Below are positions 23,868 through 38,200 of a DNA stretch of 64,000 bases, one piece after another. The DNA is from Molanna angustata. Lineage: Eukaryota; Arthropoda; Insecta; Trichoptera; Molannidae. The translations under genes were made by a program, and so were the position numbers. The notes beneath the pieces are model-generated. The model was given only the letters and a program-made list of their open reading frames with translations, was not told where the DNA came from and made no database searches. The DNA is taken from positions 13,690,811 to 13,754,810 of the forward strand of contig OY754972.1 in NCBI GenBank assembly GCA_963576475.1, read 5' to 3'. Position 1 is the stretch's first letter. The number at the start of each line of letters is the position of its first letter.

Positions 23868-26250
23868 TCAAAGATCATTGTCAAAATTTCCATATCCTAA
23901 TCTGATCTTTCCCAAATCAAGTTTATCTAAGGCACATTCACTTATAGAAGAAAGTGGAGCTCTCTTGCTTACCACATGACTTTGATTTGTTGGTTCCTCT
24001 GAATTGGAATTATTGACAGATTCTTCATCATCGTCTTCCTCTTCTTCTATTATTTCTCTTTCTGGAGCTAACATTTCAGTTGATTCAGTCAGTGGCTCCC
24101 AGTTTAATTCTTGTTCTGTTATACTATCTATAAAAAATTAAACGATTTGTATAATTACTCTCATGAATCAGAGACTGTGACAAAATAGTGACGTGACATC
24201 CTACGTAGGTGATTCAAAGCGAACCATATTCATTTGGTGAGGTAAATTGTACATATGACACATACCAATTTATGTGAGTAAAATATATAATCAAACATAT
24301 AAAGCAAAAACAATAAAAATACAGAGGGGAGAGGAGAGGAGAGGAGGGGACAGTAAAGATATGATAAGGAGACAAATTTAAGTGTTATGTATAAGGAAAT
24401 GATTTCTCAGATTGTTTTTTGAAAGCGGAAGTGTTAATTGAAGTTGCGATGGGATGTGATTCCAAAGTCGGGCTGCTTGTACAGAAAAAAATGTGGTGAA
24501 AAAGGAAGTATTGTGTACTGGAATACTGAGCGTTCTTTCAGTATTTGAACGAAGAGGCAACCCATGTTGAGAGGAAGTGAAATTGATTGACTTAATCTTA
24601 AAACATAATATTAATTTTAGACGATACTGTATAGCTGGAATCATCAATTTGTTTATTATATGCATTGACATTTTTCTAATTTATTCACATAAAATTTAAT
24701 TTTGTTTGAATGGGCCTCGCATCAACATTTGATGAATAAATTTTATACATAAAATAAAAGTAACATTTGATTAAAGGAGTAAATATTATGACATTCTATT
24801 GAGTGTTTATAATTGAATAATGTTTACCTCTAAAACTAATATGTTTAACATGTGGAGATGGTGGTTTGATTATCTCTGGGTCTTCATCATCTTCTTTGAT
24901 TGGAGTATTTATAACTACCATTGGAATAGTTACATTATCATTTGTATTGTTGTTTGGTGCACTCGACACAGATCCATTTGTTTTTACGGCAACCGATGGT
25001 TTGAAACCATTTTGTACAGCGATGGTAACGCCTTTTTTAGGTGTAGTTGAATTGTCTTCTTCACTGGGAACCTTTGTATTCAAACAGTTCAAATTAATTG
25101 TTAAACTAACTACATATAATTAATTTTTTTATAGAAGTGTGCAAGTACATAAGAATATATAATGAATGCAAAAATTGTCTCACAGATTTGTACGTATGTG
25201 AACGTAGACCAAGACCAGGTGATTCATGAAATTTGGTAGCTTGTTCTTTACTCCATATAATACTTTCATCTGTTTCTCTTTCCAAACGAGCCTTGTGTTG
25301 TTTATTATTTCGCCAAACCTGTTAAATGAAAGTCTACCATTACATCATTATACATATATATTCTTACCAATAAACGTGTTGTAAAAGTTACACAACCGTT
25401 TAACACTCGTGTAGGCAAATATGTTAGTAATAAACGCTGTGTAGCAGATCAGATGGTTAACGACTGTGTATCTCTCATACAAATTTTACACAATGCATGC
25501 ACGCCTCTCCAAGGTAGTTAAAAGGTGTTTATGACAAATTTCATCTATCACAAATCAAATTTGTTTTTGATCAGCATGTTCATATTGTTATATCTTGGAA
25601 TAATATGACAAAAATTCTTTATAAATTATTTTATTACCGATAGTTGTGCATTTTAGGAGTGGAACGTTGTCAAAAAATTAGCTCCTTCATAATATCTACA
25701 ATGGTGTTCGCATGGGTATTCGTATCATTAAATTATTCACTTTTTCCAAATTCCTATTTTAAAATGTGAGTGCAAAATTACAACGTTGTCGGATTCATTT
25801 ATGTTGTAAGTCTTTTGCAACTACCCAGTCGTTATATAGTGTTTATTAGTAAGATTTTTAAATAATTGGTGTACGGGCTTTACACGGTATGTAACTATAA
25901 CACTGGTCGACGGGTGTTCAGTAAATTATTATTAGTGAGACTGTTTGAGTTTTATTGCTGTAAATTAGAGAAATTCATTTTTTGTTTGTGTTTCTAAAGT
26001 TCGAAAGTGTACTTTTTTAAAATGTATCAATATTGAAAAATTCTCAGTCTTCAAAAGATGAAATTTTAACAACAAATAAAATAAAATAATTACTTACCTC
26101 ATAGGAACAACAAACAATGATAATGACAAATATTGTTGTGAGAACTATAAAAACAATGTTGGTACTTTCTTCTTCAGTTGAAGCATCTGAATAAAGCGAT
26201 TTATATGGTATGCGTGCTGGTGGATCTTCGACCCAAGTTTTGTCTGTTCC
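23868..26250 (-). CDS. axo: axotactin exons 25-28: transmembrane helix and cytoplasmic tail
   Basis: Exon 25 encodes an acidic stretch (DASTEEEST) and then a 19-residue hydrophobic helix, IVFIVLTTIFVIIIVCC, at about residues 1729-1747, followed by charged sequence (RNNKQHKARLERETDE). Exons 27 and 28 add a Ser/Thr/Asn-rich and strongly acidic tail (EREIIEEEEDDDEES) ending GYGNFDNDL. The exon 26-27 junction has two in-frame options: 25184 to 25071, or a donor seven bases upstream joined to an acceptor eight bases downstream; the first was used. A Jockey-like LINE remnant lies between exons 27 and 28. Confidence 0.82.
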
Positions 26251-29200
26251 CTAAAAATAAAATATATTTTTGAGTAGATTGTTACCAATACCTTGCACCT
26301 TTATTACCAGTGTGACAAGTCTCGAAAATTGACAACTATACGAGAAACATTTTTACCAGACTTCCATTATGAATATCAGGATAAGCATTTTGAAATTGCA
26401 AATCTGGCGGAAGGTCAAATCTTGCCGAACACTGGGCACTCCTGACTCCTTGTGAATTTGTTACATTGACTTTTTCAGCGCCATTTTTAGTAAATAACAT
26501 ATATTCTTCTAGAGGCTTCATTGTGTATGAATTGACTGACAAGTATATATCTGAAAATTACGAAAATAAATGTATCAAAATATGCTTAAATAATCCTAAA
26601 AGAGTAAAAAAATACTACTTGCTCAAAAAAAAACTGAATTTTATAAAAATATTGAATCAGTAATTTTTTGACGAGCCAGGTAATGTTTTCTTGATACTAA
26701 TAACTCAAGTTAATTCAACCACTCCAAAAATTCATGCGCAATTTTTTTTATTGAATATATACTTTAATTTTGTATTAGAAGCTAGGAATCACTGTATAGC
26801 ATAAAATATTTAAAATAAATAAAACAAAGAAAGAAAAACAATTAAGTGTAGAAGGTATAGATGTACACTGTTGATGTGAAATCTGTTTTAAACGTTTATT
26901 TTTACGTCTGTATTATTGTTGTCAAACCTCCTCTTGTAAAAAAATACATACCATCACGCCATTTCCCTTACAGGGTAAGCAGAGAGAATCGATTGCCAGA
27001 CTCAGTCGTTCATGGCATTCATTTTCATTTTACTTATAAAATCCTTCTTTATCTTGCATTTTCTCCTAATGTTCTCATTTTTTATTTTATCGTATATCAT
27101 TCTATTACATACTCTTTTTGGTGATCTCATTTTCACTGCATTTATTCTACTTTTATGCATCTTTTGCCACATTCATATTTCACTGGCATACGTCAACGTA
27201 TGTATGGTAGCTTTGGCTTCCTTTGAGATGCTTGGATCGGACTTTACTGGTCTGAGTGCTCCGTTTATTTTACTACCTGCCATAACACTTCTTTTAATAT
27301 CATTATCAGGTTTTCCATTCCCTACAAACATACTCCCCAAGTATAAATATTCCTCTACTTGTTCTAGTCATTCTTTTTCTACTTTTATCATACATGCAGT
27401 TATATTGTCCGTTTTTTCGAAAACCAATATCTTAAATTTACTCACATTTATTTTCAGTCCTTCAGTCATCCTTCATACATTTTATTCACTAAATACTGTA
27501 ACTCATCCGCACATTCAGCAATCACCACTTTGTCATCTGCATACATCATATCACATTGTTTACAGTACCTACTTCGATTCAGGCCTATATTTTCATTAAT
27601 GTTCTAATTCAGTGATCAATATACAGATTGAACAGCTATGTATTATGAAATTAAAAAAATAAATAAATTAAAATTACAAATTACTTTGTTTACACCACTA
27701 ATGTGTATTTACAGTTTACTAGTTGCGGAGCTGACCCGCTCCCTCATCAGAACAAACTAATACTAAAACTTAAAACTATGTAACGAACGTGTGTAGTGTT
27801 ATTGCAGTTAGGGGGAGAAGTTATAAGTGCTTGTGGGTGGTAGTGGAAAGATATTGAACAGGGGCGTCCGGTTTAAATTTATTTGATTATTAATTATTGC
27901 TTCTTTTTTATTTATCAATTTTTGTATCTCCAAAGCCTCCAAGTTAAAGCTACGACGTATAAAGATAAAAAAAATAAATAATTAAATAAAAAATCATACT
28001 TGATACACATCCGCTGTATCCTTTATATATGGCGAATCGAGAATCAGTGGTGTTAAGTCCACCAATTTGAACTTCATTTGAACCTATGTCTGGTGCTGGT
28101 ATGAGATTTTGTATAGGTACTGGTTGAAGCAGAACTTCACTTCTGTCTATGAGGAGTGAAGCATTTGATCCATTACGAGTGTAGAATAAAGAGTGTCGAG
28201 CTCCTGAAATTATACAATTAATTGAATACAATATTTTTATTCTTTTACAAAAAGAACAAGTATGTAACCAGTAACCATAGGGCCTTAGAAAAACTTTCTA
28301 CAACAGATGTCAAATCCCATATGAAAAAAAATGCGCTTTACGAAAGCGAATAGCATTTGACAATTTGACTCAGGCCCATTATATTGAGTCAACATCATCA
28401 AAGTGGAAGAAAATGTAATGGTCTAGAGAAAATTTCGCTCACACCGGTAATTTTTTTGATCCGCAATCAATTTTCTTCTAAATTCACCCACCATCGAGTA
28501 GCAGAAAAAAATAAGTTACTTACGTTTATGAAACATTTAAATTATGATTCGTTTAAATATATTTCAAAAATTGGGTTCTTTTTTTTTAATTTTGGATATA
28601 CAGGCAGTTAAATACATATATTTGTCATTATAAATTGTTTTCCTGCTAAAAAAAGTTTGAAAAACCCTGGAACTTATTCATAAAAAAATAGTTTGTGCTA
28701 TTGTATATACCTACAAATAAATATATAGGTACAGATTTTCATCATTCTAGGTTTAATGGTTTTTGAGATATGTGGTAATATAAAAGAAAAATTCAAATGT
28801 TGATAACCCCTGACTGGAACATAAATTCAAAACTCTAGTAGGTATAAAAGTTTTGTAGGTCAAATTTTCTATATATTCTGAAATTTTAGGCTCTGAGTAT
28901 AAAGCGGATCAAAAGTTATAAGGGGGTTTGCAACTTATAATATAATTGTTTTACAATCATGATATTACATTCCTTAAACAATAAATCTGACGAATATCGG
29001 AAACTCTTTTTGAAAGCAATTTTTAAAATTAATTTTTGCGTAATATTAAGTGGTTTCAAATTAGTCTTAAGACAAGATCCCCAGCATACAACATTGCAAG
29101 TATTAATAAATCTAACAAACCATTTAAGAAATTACGATCTTTGATTTCAGCTCCGTAAGATGACCCTTCTCTATCTTCTTCAAATTTCAAATGTCCATCA

Positions 29201-32200
29201 GGCGTAATGGCTACAAGAAGATAATAACTGCGTCTAAAATTGAAATAAATCCATTGTTAGTGCAAATTTGTAGTCGAATAACAAAATACAAGAAATATAA
29301 TTGCTGTCAATGAAGGAATAACACTATATTGTTAGAATAGAGAAATAAAATTAATACATACTGGTTTTCTGTTTGTATCAATAGAAGTACTGTGTTTTTT
29401 TGTCTTAAATCATTGCTGGAAAAAGCAAGCTGTACTTTAACCTGTGAATGGAAAAAAAAGGTTTTCATTTAAAATAAAACACAATTGAATGTCTGTGAAT
29501 AGATGCAAATAATTTAAATTTATATTTTGTTAGAGATAGATTTTGATATTAAGGAGCTTTAAAGGGTATTTATTATTGAATTTGAGCTATGTACCTTTTC
29601 CACGGGTCCTTCTAATACAAATTTCCTTTGTAGCACACTTTCCCCACTAAAGTCAGCACCCTTTTCCTCCATGCAAAAGTCACCAAAATAACTGGTGTGT
29701 TCACAATCGCAAGAACTCTCCTGTCGACTAAAATCTTCTGTACAAATCCCTCCATTTTTACATGGCTCCAAGTCACAGCGCATATTGCAGTGCGGCAACA
29801 CACCAGTTAAATCTGTAATATTAAAATAATTACTTAATTGTATGATTAAAGTGGAGATTTTTTTTGCACTTAATATGCAGAAAAATTTAGTTCATAAAAT
29901 GTAAAGATAAATTAAACACCTTGATCAATGTTTTGTTGCGCTTTCAGGGGTAAATCCACAACATGAGTGCCAATTTTGAGTCCTCTGACACAGCCAACGT
30001 ATCCCCGAATACCTTCCACACCGGCTGGACCTGGATGTAAGGAATGAGGATCTATACCTCCGAGGTTTATTTGGAAGTAATCTGCAGGAGGAGCTGGTGG
30101 ACGTTGTGGTCTTAAAACCTCTGAAAAAAGAAGAAAAAAAAATATTTCTTAATGAATGTTTTTACAATATATACATACATACCATCACGCCAGATCCCTT
30201 ACGGGGTAAGCAGAGAGAACCGAGCGCCATACTCCTCTATTTTTGCACACATCCCTAGTTTCCTTTATATCCATGCATCGTCTCATACATGCTCGTTGAT
30301 TTTTCAAGCTTCTTATATTTCCTTCTTTCAAAATATCATTCACATGGTCATGTCATCCTTTTCTGGGGCAGCCCCAGCTATTCACTCCATCTCTTACACC
30401 CATGTATATTTTTTGTCAGTTGTTCATCATTCATTCTTTCAATATTTCCAAACCACTTTAAGGAATTCACTTTTTACTTATAATACTCTTCTTTATTTTG
30501 CATTCTCTCCTTATGTCCTCATTTTTCATTCTATCATATATCGTTCTATTACATACTCTTCTTAGTGATCTCATTTCCACAGCATTTATTCTACTTTCAT
30601 GCGTCTTTTGCCACGTCCATGTTTCACTGGCATACATCAAAGTAGGCAATACAATTGCATTGTGTACGGCAATTTTGGCTTCCTTTGAGATGCTTGGATC
30701 GGACATTACTGGTCTGAGTGCTCCGTTTATTGTTTAACCTGCCATAACTCTTCTTTCAATGCTTTTATCAGGTCTTCCATCCGTTCAAACATACCCCCCA
30801 AGTATAAATATTCCTCTACTTGTTCTAGCCATTCGTTCTCTACTATTATCATAAATTTTTACAATATACACACATTACAAAATTTCAAACTAAAAATGTC
30901 GTGTAGGTATGTAAATTAAATATCTGACTCTTGATCTCCAAATTTCCAGATTTCAAACTAGATTTTTAAAATCAAGACATAAGCCACCAAAATAAGGTAC
31001 CTAGTTATTAAACATTTCTAAATACAGACACAAATAAATAACAATTAATGTAGGTTTATACAAATAATATGTGATTAAATATAAAAACAAACCATTTTCA
31101 GGATTCAGCCACGGTTTATTAGAGAACTCTGTCAATAATAGAGCAGATTTATTGAGAGTTGAATTCTTTTCATTGACGTGAAGTGTTGTGAAATTTTCAT
31201 GTCGGATAATTGCCACTTGAATACTGTCACCCTTATTTAACCCTTCGTAGAAAACAGTAATATTCTCAATTTCATTACCATGGTTAAATAAATAGACAAC
31301 TCTATTTCCTTGTGCAATATACAAATGAAAGAAGTTATTTAGGTGGTCGTTGGCATAAAGAACAAGGGCATCACTATTGTAAGTGCGAAGATTCACTAAC
31401 AGATTTTCAAGCATCATTTTCTTCAGTCTATTCTTTTCATCCACAGTCGTGTTTAGCGACAAATAGCTCTTTCTCAAATACGACTCTGGGGTCAGGAATG
31501 TTAGAGCTTTAGAATTGATGTCTAGAATTATAAAAAAAATGCAAGCATTAGATTTTTTTAAAAAAATTCATAATTCTTTATTAAATTCAATATTCCAGTG
31601 TGGTTTTTATATCATTTGAGAACATTAAGAAATAACTACTTGATAGTTTAAATATTTAATTTAGATTAATCAGTGGTATTGACGTTGTGCAAAGACTAGA
31701 AATCTAGTAAATCCAGGTTTCAAATTGATTTATTTACCACTTGCACAAGCTTTTGTTTTGATCAATGGATATCGCTCGTTTGCGAGAACAACAACAGTCA
31801 AAAATTCCGATTTTTGAGTTAATAATTCAGAAATGTTGTGTTTATCAATATTCATATCATCTCCAATTCTCAGTACAATGTCTCTATAAGTGCGGAGCTA
31901 TAGCACATGTGTTGTTGTTTCAATGTCATATATTAACTACAATATTGATAAACACAACATGTCTGCATTATTAACTCAAAAATCGGAATTTTTGACTTAT
32001 GTCGTTGTTCTCGCAAACAAGCGATATATATATTTTTTTATATTAAATATTATTACATACTTATTTCACAGTGAGGTCCATAATGTGCCCAAGGATTTTG
32101 ACAAATGCACTGAAATGTTGACCATAGTTCTTTGCAGGTAGCTTTATTTTGGCACGGATTTGGTACACACGATGGTTTACAGTCTTTGATAATTTCAGAT

Positions 32201-35200
32201 AAGTGTACTGACATGTAGCTGTAGATATCTAATATCTCTCCATTCACAACAAGACCTCGGAAGCAACCAATAAGACCTTGTTTTACTGCAGACTTTTTCA
32301 GCAAATCACTAAAAAACAAATTAAAAAGATGCATTTACTAGTCAATAAAGGATATTGATTAGTAAAATTATTGCTACAAAAATATCATTTCATCAGGCAA
32401 TTAATGTATAAGGAAATATAGGAAATTTTATACTAAAATTGGCCCATTTTTTTAGGCATTTTTCTCTTAATTTTGACTCTTAAATATATTTTAATATCAG
32501 TAGTATAATTACTCACGCAGTAGCACCTCCTATAAACATAGAACCTTCAAATGGACCAAATTCTTCCTCCAGTAATAAATCCACCATTTGGTATTCAGTA
32601 TTAATCATGAAACGGACATGATAGAAATTGTAATCGATCCAGATTTTATGCCATTCACCCCCATTTAATTTCCTCTTTGAATTGATTACTAATTCTCTTG
32701 TCGTACCAGTATTCAATGTGAAATTGAAAGTAAGTTGGTAATCTGCAACCAAAAACATATTGAAAAACATATGGGTTTAGTTAAATTATGATTTTAATAG
32801 CTGATTTTCTTGTTTATGTGTTCAATGAAATGAAAGAAAAATAAATTATATCGTACCACTTGTGAGAGCAACCATAAAAGATGGATAATTAGGTCTAATT
32901 GGAGGTTGAAACAGCAATATGGCACTTGTACCAGTTGTTCTGAAACTAAAGGCTATGTCTCCTTTTCTCCATCCGGGAACTTCAATGTATGATTGGGACG
33001 TTGTAAATGTTACTACATATTGCTGCGTATCTAAAACAAAATTGAAATTTGTAAATTGAAATATTAACTATGAAGAAGATTTTTAAACAAAGACAATACA
33101 AATGTAAATATAAAATTAACATCAACCAAAGTATCAAATTTAAAAGAATTGATAGATTCAAACTTACTTGTTTCGACACACTCCAAAGGTCCAAGAGTGA
33201 TTCTGCCCTGTGCATTCTCATCTAAATCCTTTTGTTGCAAGAAGACCATTTCTGTAATGCCTAAACTATGCGGTTGAATGTAATATCCTTCATCCGAGTG
33301 CCATTTGTTTTCACTTATATCACAGTTGCATGAAAGGGAAGAATCCACGCAGGTTCTGTTTACCCCACAAGGGCATGAACCCCTTCAAAGAAAAAGACAA
33401 ATTTATAATAATCACAAGGTAAATAATATTATAAATACTTTTTATTAATCTTCATACACTACACCCATTTCTTTAAGGTACATTTTAATGTACTTCAATT
33501 ATTATTCAACTAAAATAACATAACATAGGTATTTTTTAACAGATTTTTAATTATCTCAATAGAGACGAAGTTGGAATATTTACTGTAGGAGAACCGGGAA
33601 ATCAAGGCACCTACAGGGCTAACGACCTGTCATCGGCTGGTTTACGTGATCACTTTTGATTTCCCGGTTCTCCTACAGTAAATATTTCAACTTCGTCTCT
33701 ATTGAGATAATTAAAAATCTGTTAAAAAATATCTTTGACTCCCGACAGGGAAAAAAATCCAATGTTTGCGCATATGCAATAATATGCCCTTGTGGGGTAA
33801 ACAGAACCTGCGTGGATTCTACACCCATTTCTTTAAGGTACATTTTAATGTACTTCAATTATTATTCAACTAAAATAACATAACATAGGTATTTTTTAAC
33901 AGATTTTTAATTATCTCAATAGAGACGAAGTTGAAATATTTACTGTAGGAGAACCGGGAAATCAAGGCACCTACAGGGCTAACGACCTGTCATCGGCTGG
34001 TTTACGTGATCACTTTATGCGCTTGCGCAACGTTCACCAATTATGCCTTTTTAATGAGATCCCTATCAATTCAATTTTGAAAGTTCTATATATTGTAATA
34101 CTGAAATTCTTTTTGCTTGTGTGAAATAATGAACAACATTCTTATTATTTTTATTTATTTTTGTTGTAACGCTATCTATTGAGAGAATTGGATTTTTGTA
34201 AATAATGAGAGCAACAATTCTTATACCTGAGGTGACAAATGCATTTTTCGCATAGAAGTCACCCCTGAATTGCGCCAGACTTATAAGGTCATTTTTGTCT
34301 TATTTACCTACTTGTACCAATGTGTAAGTAATCGAATATTTTTTTATTATTGCATATGCGCAAACATTGGATTTTTTTCCCTGTCGGGAGTCAAAGATAT
34401 TTTTTAACAGATTTTTAATTATCTCAATAGAGACGAAGTTGAAATATTTACTGTAGGAGAACCGGGAAATCAAAAGTGATCACGTAAACCAGCCGATGAC
34501 AGTTGGTAAGCCCTGTAGGTGCCTTGATTTCCCGGTTCTCCTACAGTAAATATTCCAACTTCGTCTCTATTGAGATAATTAAAAATCTGTTAAAAAATAT
34601 CTTTGACTCCCGACAGTGAAAAAAATCCAATGTTTGCACATATGCAATAATAAAAAAATATTCGATAACATAGGTATCTTAGTTTGTACAAAAACTGAGT
34701 AAATTTTGCCTTTAAATTTTAGATTAGACCCTCTTTTCTTTCTGTAGAGACTTATATACTTCAACTCATACTCCGATAATTTTTATTGCCAACGTAAATA
34801 TTAGTTGTAAGTCAATTTAGTTTGAGAGATTAGAAGATTTATATGGATCAATGGTTTTATAAAAAATATTTGAATCATATATATAAAAATGGTGATGATA
34901 AATCAAAATGAAAGTACCTTTTAACACTTCCCAGGTAATCAACTGTGTCGTTTCTTGCTGATGAAATAAACCATGTAGCACTATGCAGTTCTAATGGAGC
35001 CATGTAACAATCATATTTTATATGTTGGCTGCAATAAAGTGAGTGAGAAATCAATTCTTGGAGCATCTCGGCAGTAAATTCTCTATATTTAATACTGAAA
35101 CTAAAATCTCCTTCCGTAGCAGAGCGTACATCCTAGAAATTATAAAAATAAACAATCAAATATTTTTTTAAAGTTGCATATACACAAACATTACATTATT

Positions 35201-38200
35201 TACCCTGTCGGGAGTAATGATGTTTTTATGACAATTTTTTTAATATCTCAATAGAGACAAAGTTGTTTGCGAACCAATGTCTCAATAGAGTGCGTTACAA
35301 AAAAGTTTATTCGTCAGTTCTTAGATGGCAATGGTTAAAACAGCTTATTTTCAAGAACTATTTTTTTTTTTTTTATTTTACATTACTTCTCGGGCAACTA
35401 ACAGGTACTATGTCAAATATTAATTTAACACGCACCCAGTAAAAAGTTGCCTAGTTCTGGAGACTTAAGATATTAATTGTCTCACAGATCCAGACTGAAA
35501 ACGCAATTAAAAAACTGTGTCTCCACCGGGAATCAAACCCGGGACCTTTGGATCAGCAGTCAGATACCTAACCAACTGAGCCATGAAGGCCGATTATACT
35601 ATAATATCTATGAACAAAAATATATAGAACTTTTAAAAAATTGGATTGATAGGGAACTTAATAAAAAGGCATAATTGGTGAACGTTGCGCATGCACATAA
35701 AGTGATCACGTAAACCAGCCAATGAGCGGTGCCTTTTTCCCAGTTCTTCTTTAATATTCCTACTTCGTCTCTATTGAGATATTATAAAATAAAAAATATT
35801 CATGGCCATCATAAAAAGTGAACTACATATTAGAAATCAATTAAAAAAAATATTATTGAGAATATTGGTTACTTATAAAAAGTAATGTATCAAGTCAGGA
35901 AAAAAGTGCTAGTTTATATAGATTTTGTGATATACCTACATAATATTATGAACACTTGTAAATTGGATTTGGTGACGCATACCTATATATCCATAAATAT
36001 ACAAATATATATTGCGTTATCCCATCTTTTGGCGACATTGAAGATTTCCACTGGAATCCCCGCATCTCTGGATAGCATCAAGTCCCTATACTTCTATAAG
36101 GTTCCAGAAGCATTACGAAACCTTCAACCAACCACAAGACAGATGACCGCACCTTCATTCAACTCATCATTCATCTAGAAAATTCGCAAACCAACCACAT
36201 AACCTATTCCATCACGTCACCTATTCCATCACGTCACCTATTCCATCACGTCATATTCCATCACGTCACCTATTTCCACAAGATACTTAAATATATAAGT
36301 ATCAGAATGTGTCATATTAATTAACACCCTATTTATACAAGTACATTTTTATTCATCAAAATAATGTTTCTTCTACAACATTAAATGTGTTTTTTTTATT
36401 TAATGGAATGGACAGTGTTTATTGAAGTTAATTAAATGAACTCACCACTTGACTAGGTAGGTTATGTTCGACAATGGTTTTAGTGGCATCTTCCATTGTT
36501 TGAAATTCACATTTAACGTGTGCTGGTGGAAACCTTCCATTGCCATCAATGTCAATCAAATATACATCCGGTTGAGTGTAACCAAGAAGTGCTAGTTCTT
36601 CACAAGTCTTGCGAAATTTGGCAAAATGACAATTCTTTCCAATGTAACCTAAAAAAACATACAGTAAAATACTAATTTTGGTTTATTTGAAGACTATGCT
36701 GAAAATCTAAGACCTGATTCTTAGAAAAAGATTAATATTATAACTTTATTCTTTAAACTTCCCCATTGAGAATATTTCATAAATTTGTTATGAGATTTCA
36801 GTGTACATATTATATTGAATCCATCAATCTTTGGATTTCATTGTAAAAAATAATTATGCAACATCTGACATATTATTTTGTAGATATGTGATATATTATT
36901 ATAGTTAAAATTAAGAAAAAACTTTACCAGTTCCACTGCAGTCACAAGCAATTCGATCATCTCTGACTGAACATCGACCGCCATGTTCACAAGTATTTGG
37001 CCGAAGACACGGATCTACAAATTGACAGTTGTCAATAGCTACTTCTCCAACAACACGTTCAGTTCTTATGACATGTCTGTGACAAATAGGAAATTATTCA
37101 TATTTCAGTCAAAGAAGGGACTCCACTAAAAATCCAATCCAATGTATATGCGAGTACAACTTTAATTTTTAATAAATATCGAACAATGATAGTTTTTGAA
37201 TGAATAATATTTAGGTTTTTACAGAATAATTATATTTGACCTCTATATTTAGAATAGGCGTGATGACAGTAAGAAAAAATCATTGAAATTATGATTTTAT
37301 TAGATAAAATATGTTATAAAGATTTGAAAAAATATATTTATTTTCATTTTAAAAGAGCGAATAATATTAATATTATTAAAATAAAAATACAAAATATGTT
37401 TGTCCGCCATTTTATGTGAAACACCAATCAGAGCGCATGACGTCACCATATTGTCACTGTCAATTGTGTTTGTTACTGTCAACTGTTGTGTTGTTCGAAA
37501 TGGCTATTTTTTTCATAACAAGCTATATGGAATATGCTGCTTATTTTTAACATGCTATTTTTATTTATTGATTTATTTGGTTTATTTGGGACAATAAACC
37601 AAATAATATCGCTATCCGCTCTATTGAATCGTTGACGCATCTGTTATAACACGCACCGAGTATTGTAACGTGGTGGAGAATATTTAACGTTTCAGAAATA
37701 AATAACTTGGTGGCTTTCATTGCTTGATTATAAAATAAAATGATGTAATTATATTGTTTGTGGGAGTTGTACAGTGTTACATGAGGTTGAAATGGAAATA
37801 CACAATGTATTATGATGAATCTAATATACATATGGGATAACTGTTATGATTCATATACATATTATGATTAATATAATAAAATATGTAATAGGTGTGATGA
37901 CTGTAAGAAAAAAATCATTGAAATTATGATTTTAAAAAATAAAATAGGTTATAAAGATTTAAAAAATGTTTTTTTTTAATTTATAGGAGTGAATAATAAT
38001 AATATTATAAATATAAAAATACAAAATGTGTTAGTCCGCCATTTTATGAGAAAAAACAATCAGAGCGCACGACGTCATAGTATGGTCGCGTCAATTCTTC
38101 TGATAGTCTTCAATACAATATACGCATTAATTGTCGGTCTGGACTATGTTTATTTTGGTGTTATCGATATATTAATATTTTAATTAGATACTTAAAACTA

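Noticed and set aside
24820..25123. plus-strand frames at 24.8-25.1 kb
   Set aside because: They are antisense shadows of axotactin exon 27, which fits phase and splice signals on the minus strand.
27012..27599. 195-codon plus-strand gene
   Set aside because: Antisense frame of LINE copy 2; the true coding strand of the element is minus, as seen at 30467-30706.
33656..33883. 75-codon frame including a piece like axotactin exon 14
   Set aside because: It runs through hairpin arms and the inverted exon piece; no splice signals and no plausible product.
35505..35594. tRNA gene on the minus strand
   Set aside because: The head is tRNA-like with a good B-box, but it continues into a SINE body whose headless copies occur at 43895 and 55990.
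37565..37831. 88-codon frame, duplicated at 47452-47718
   Set aside because: Both copies lie inside the duplicated transposon, so their identity reflects the recent copy, not protein conservation; no motif was recognised.
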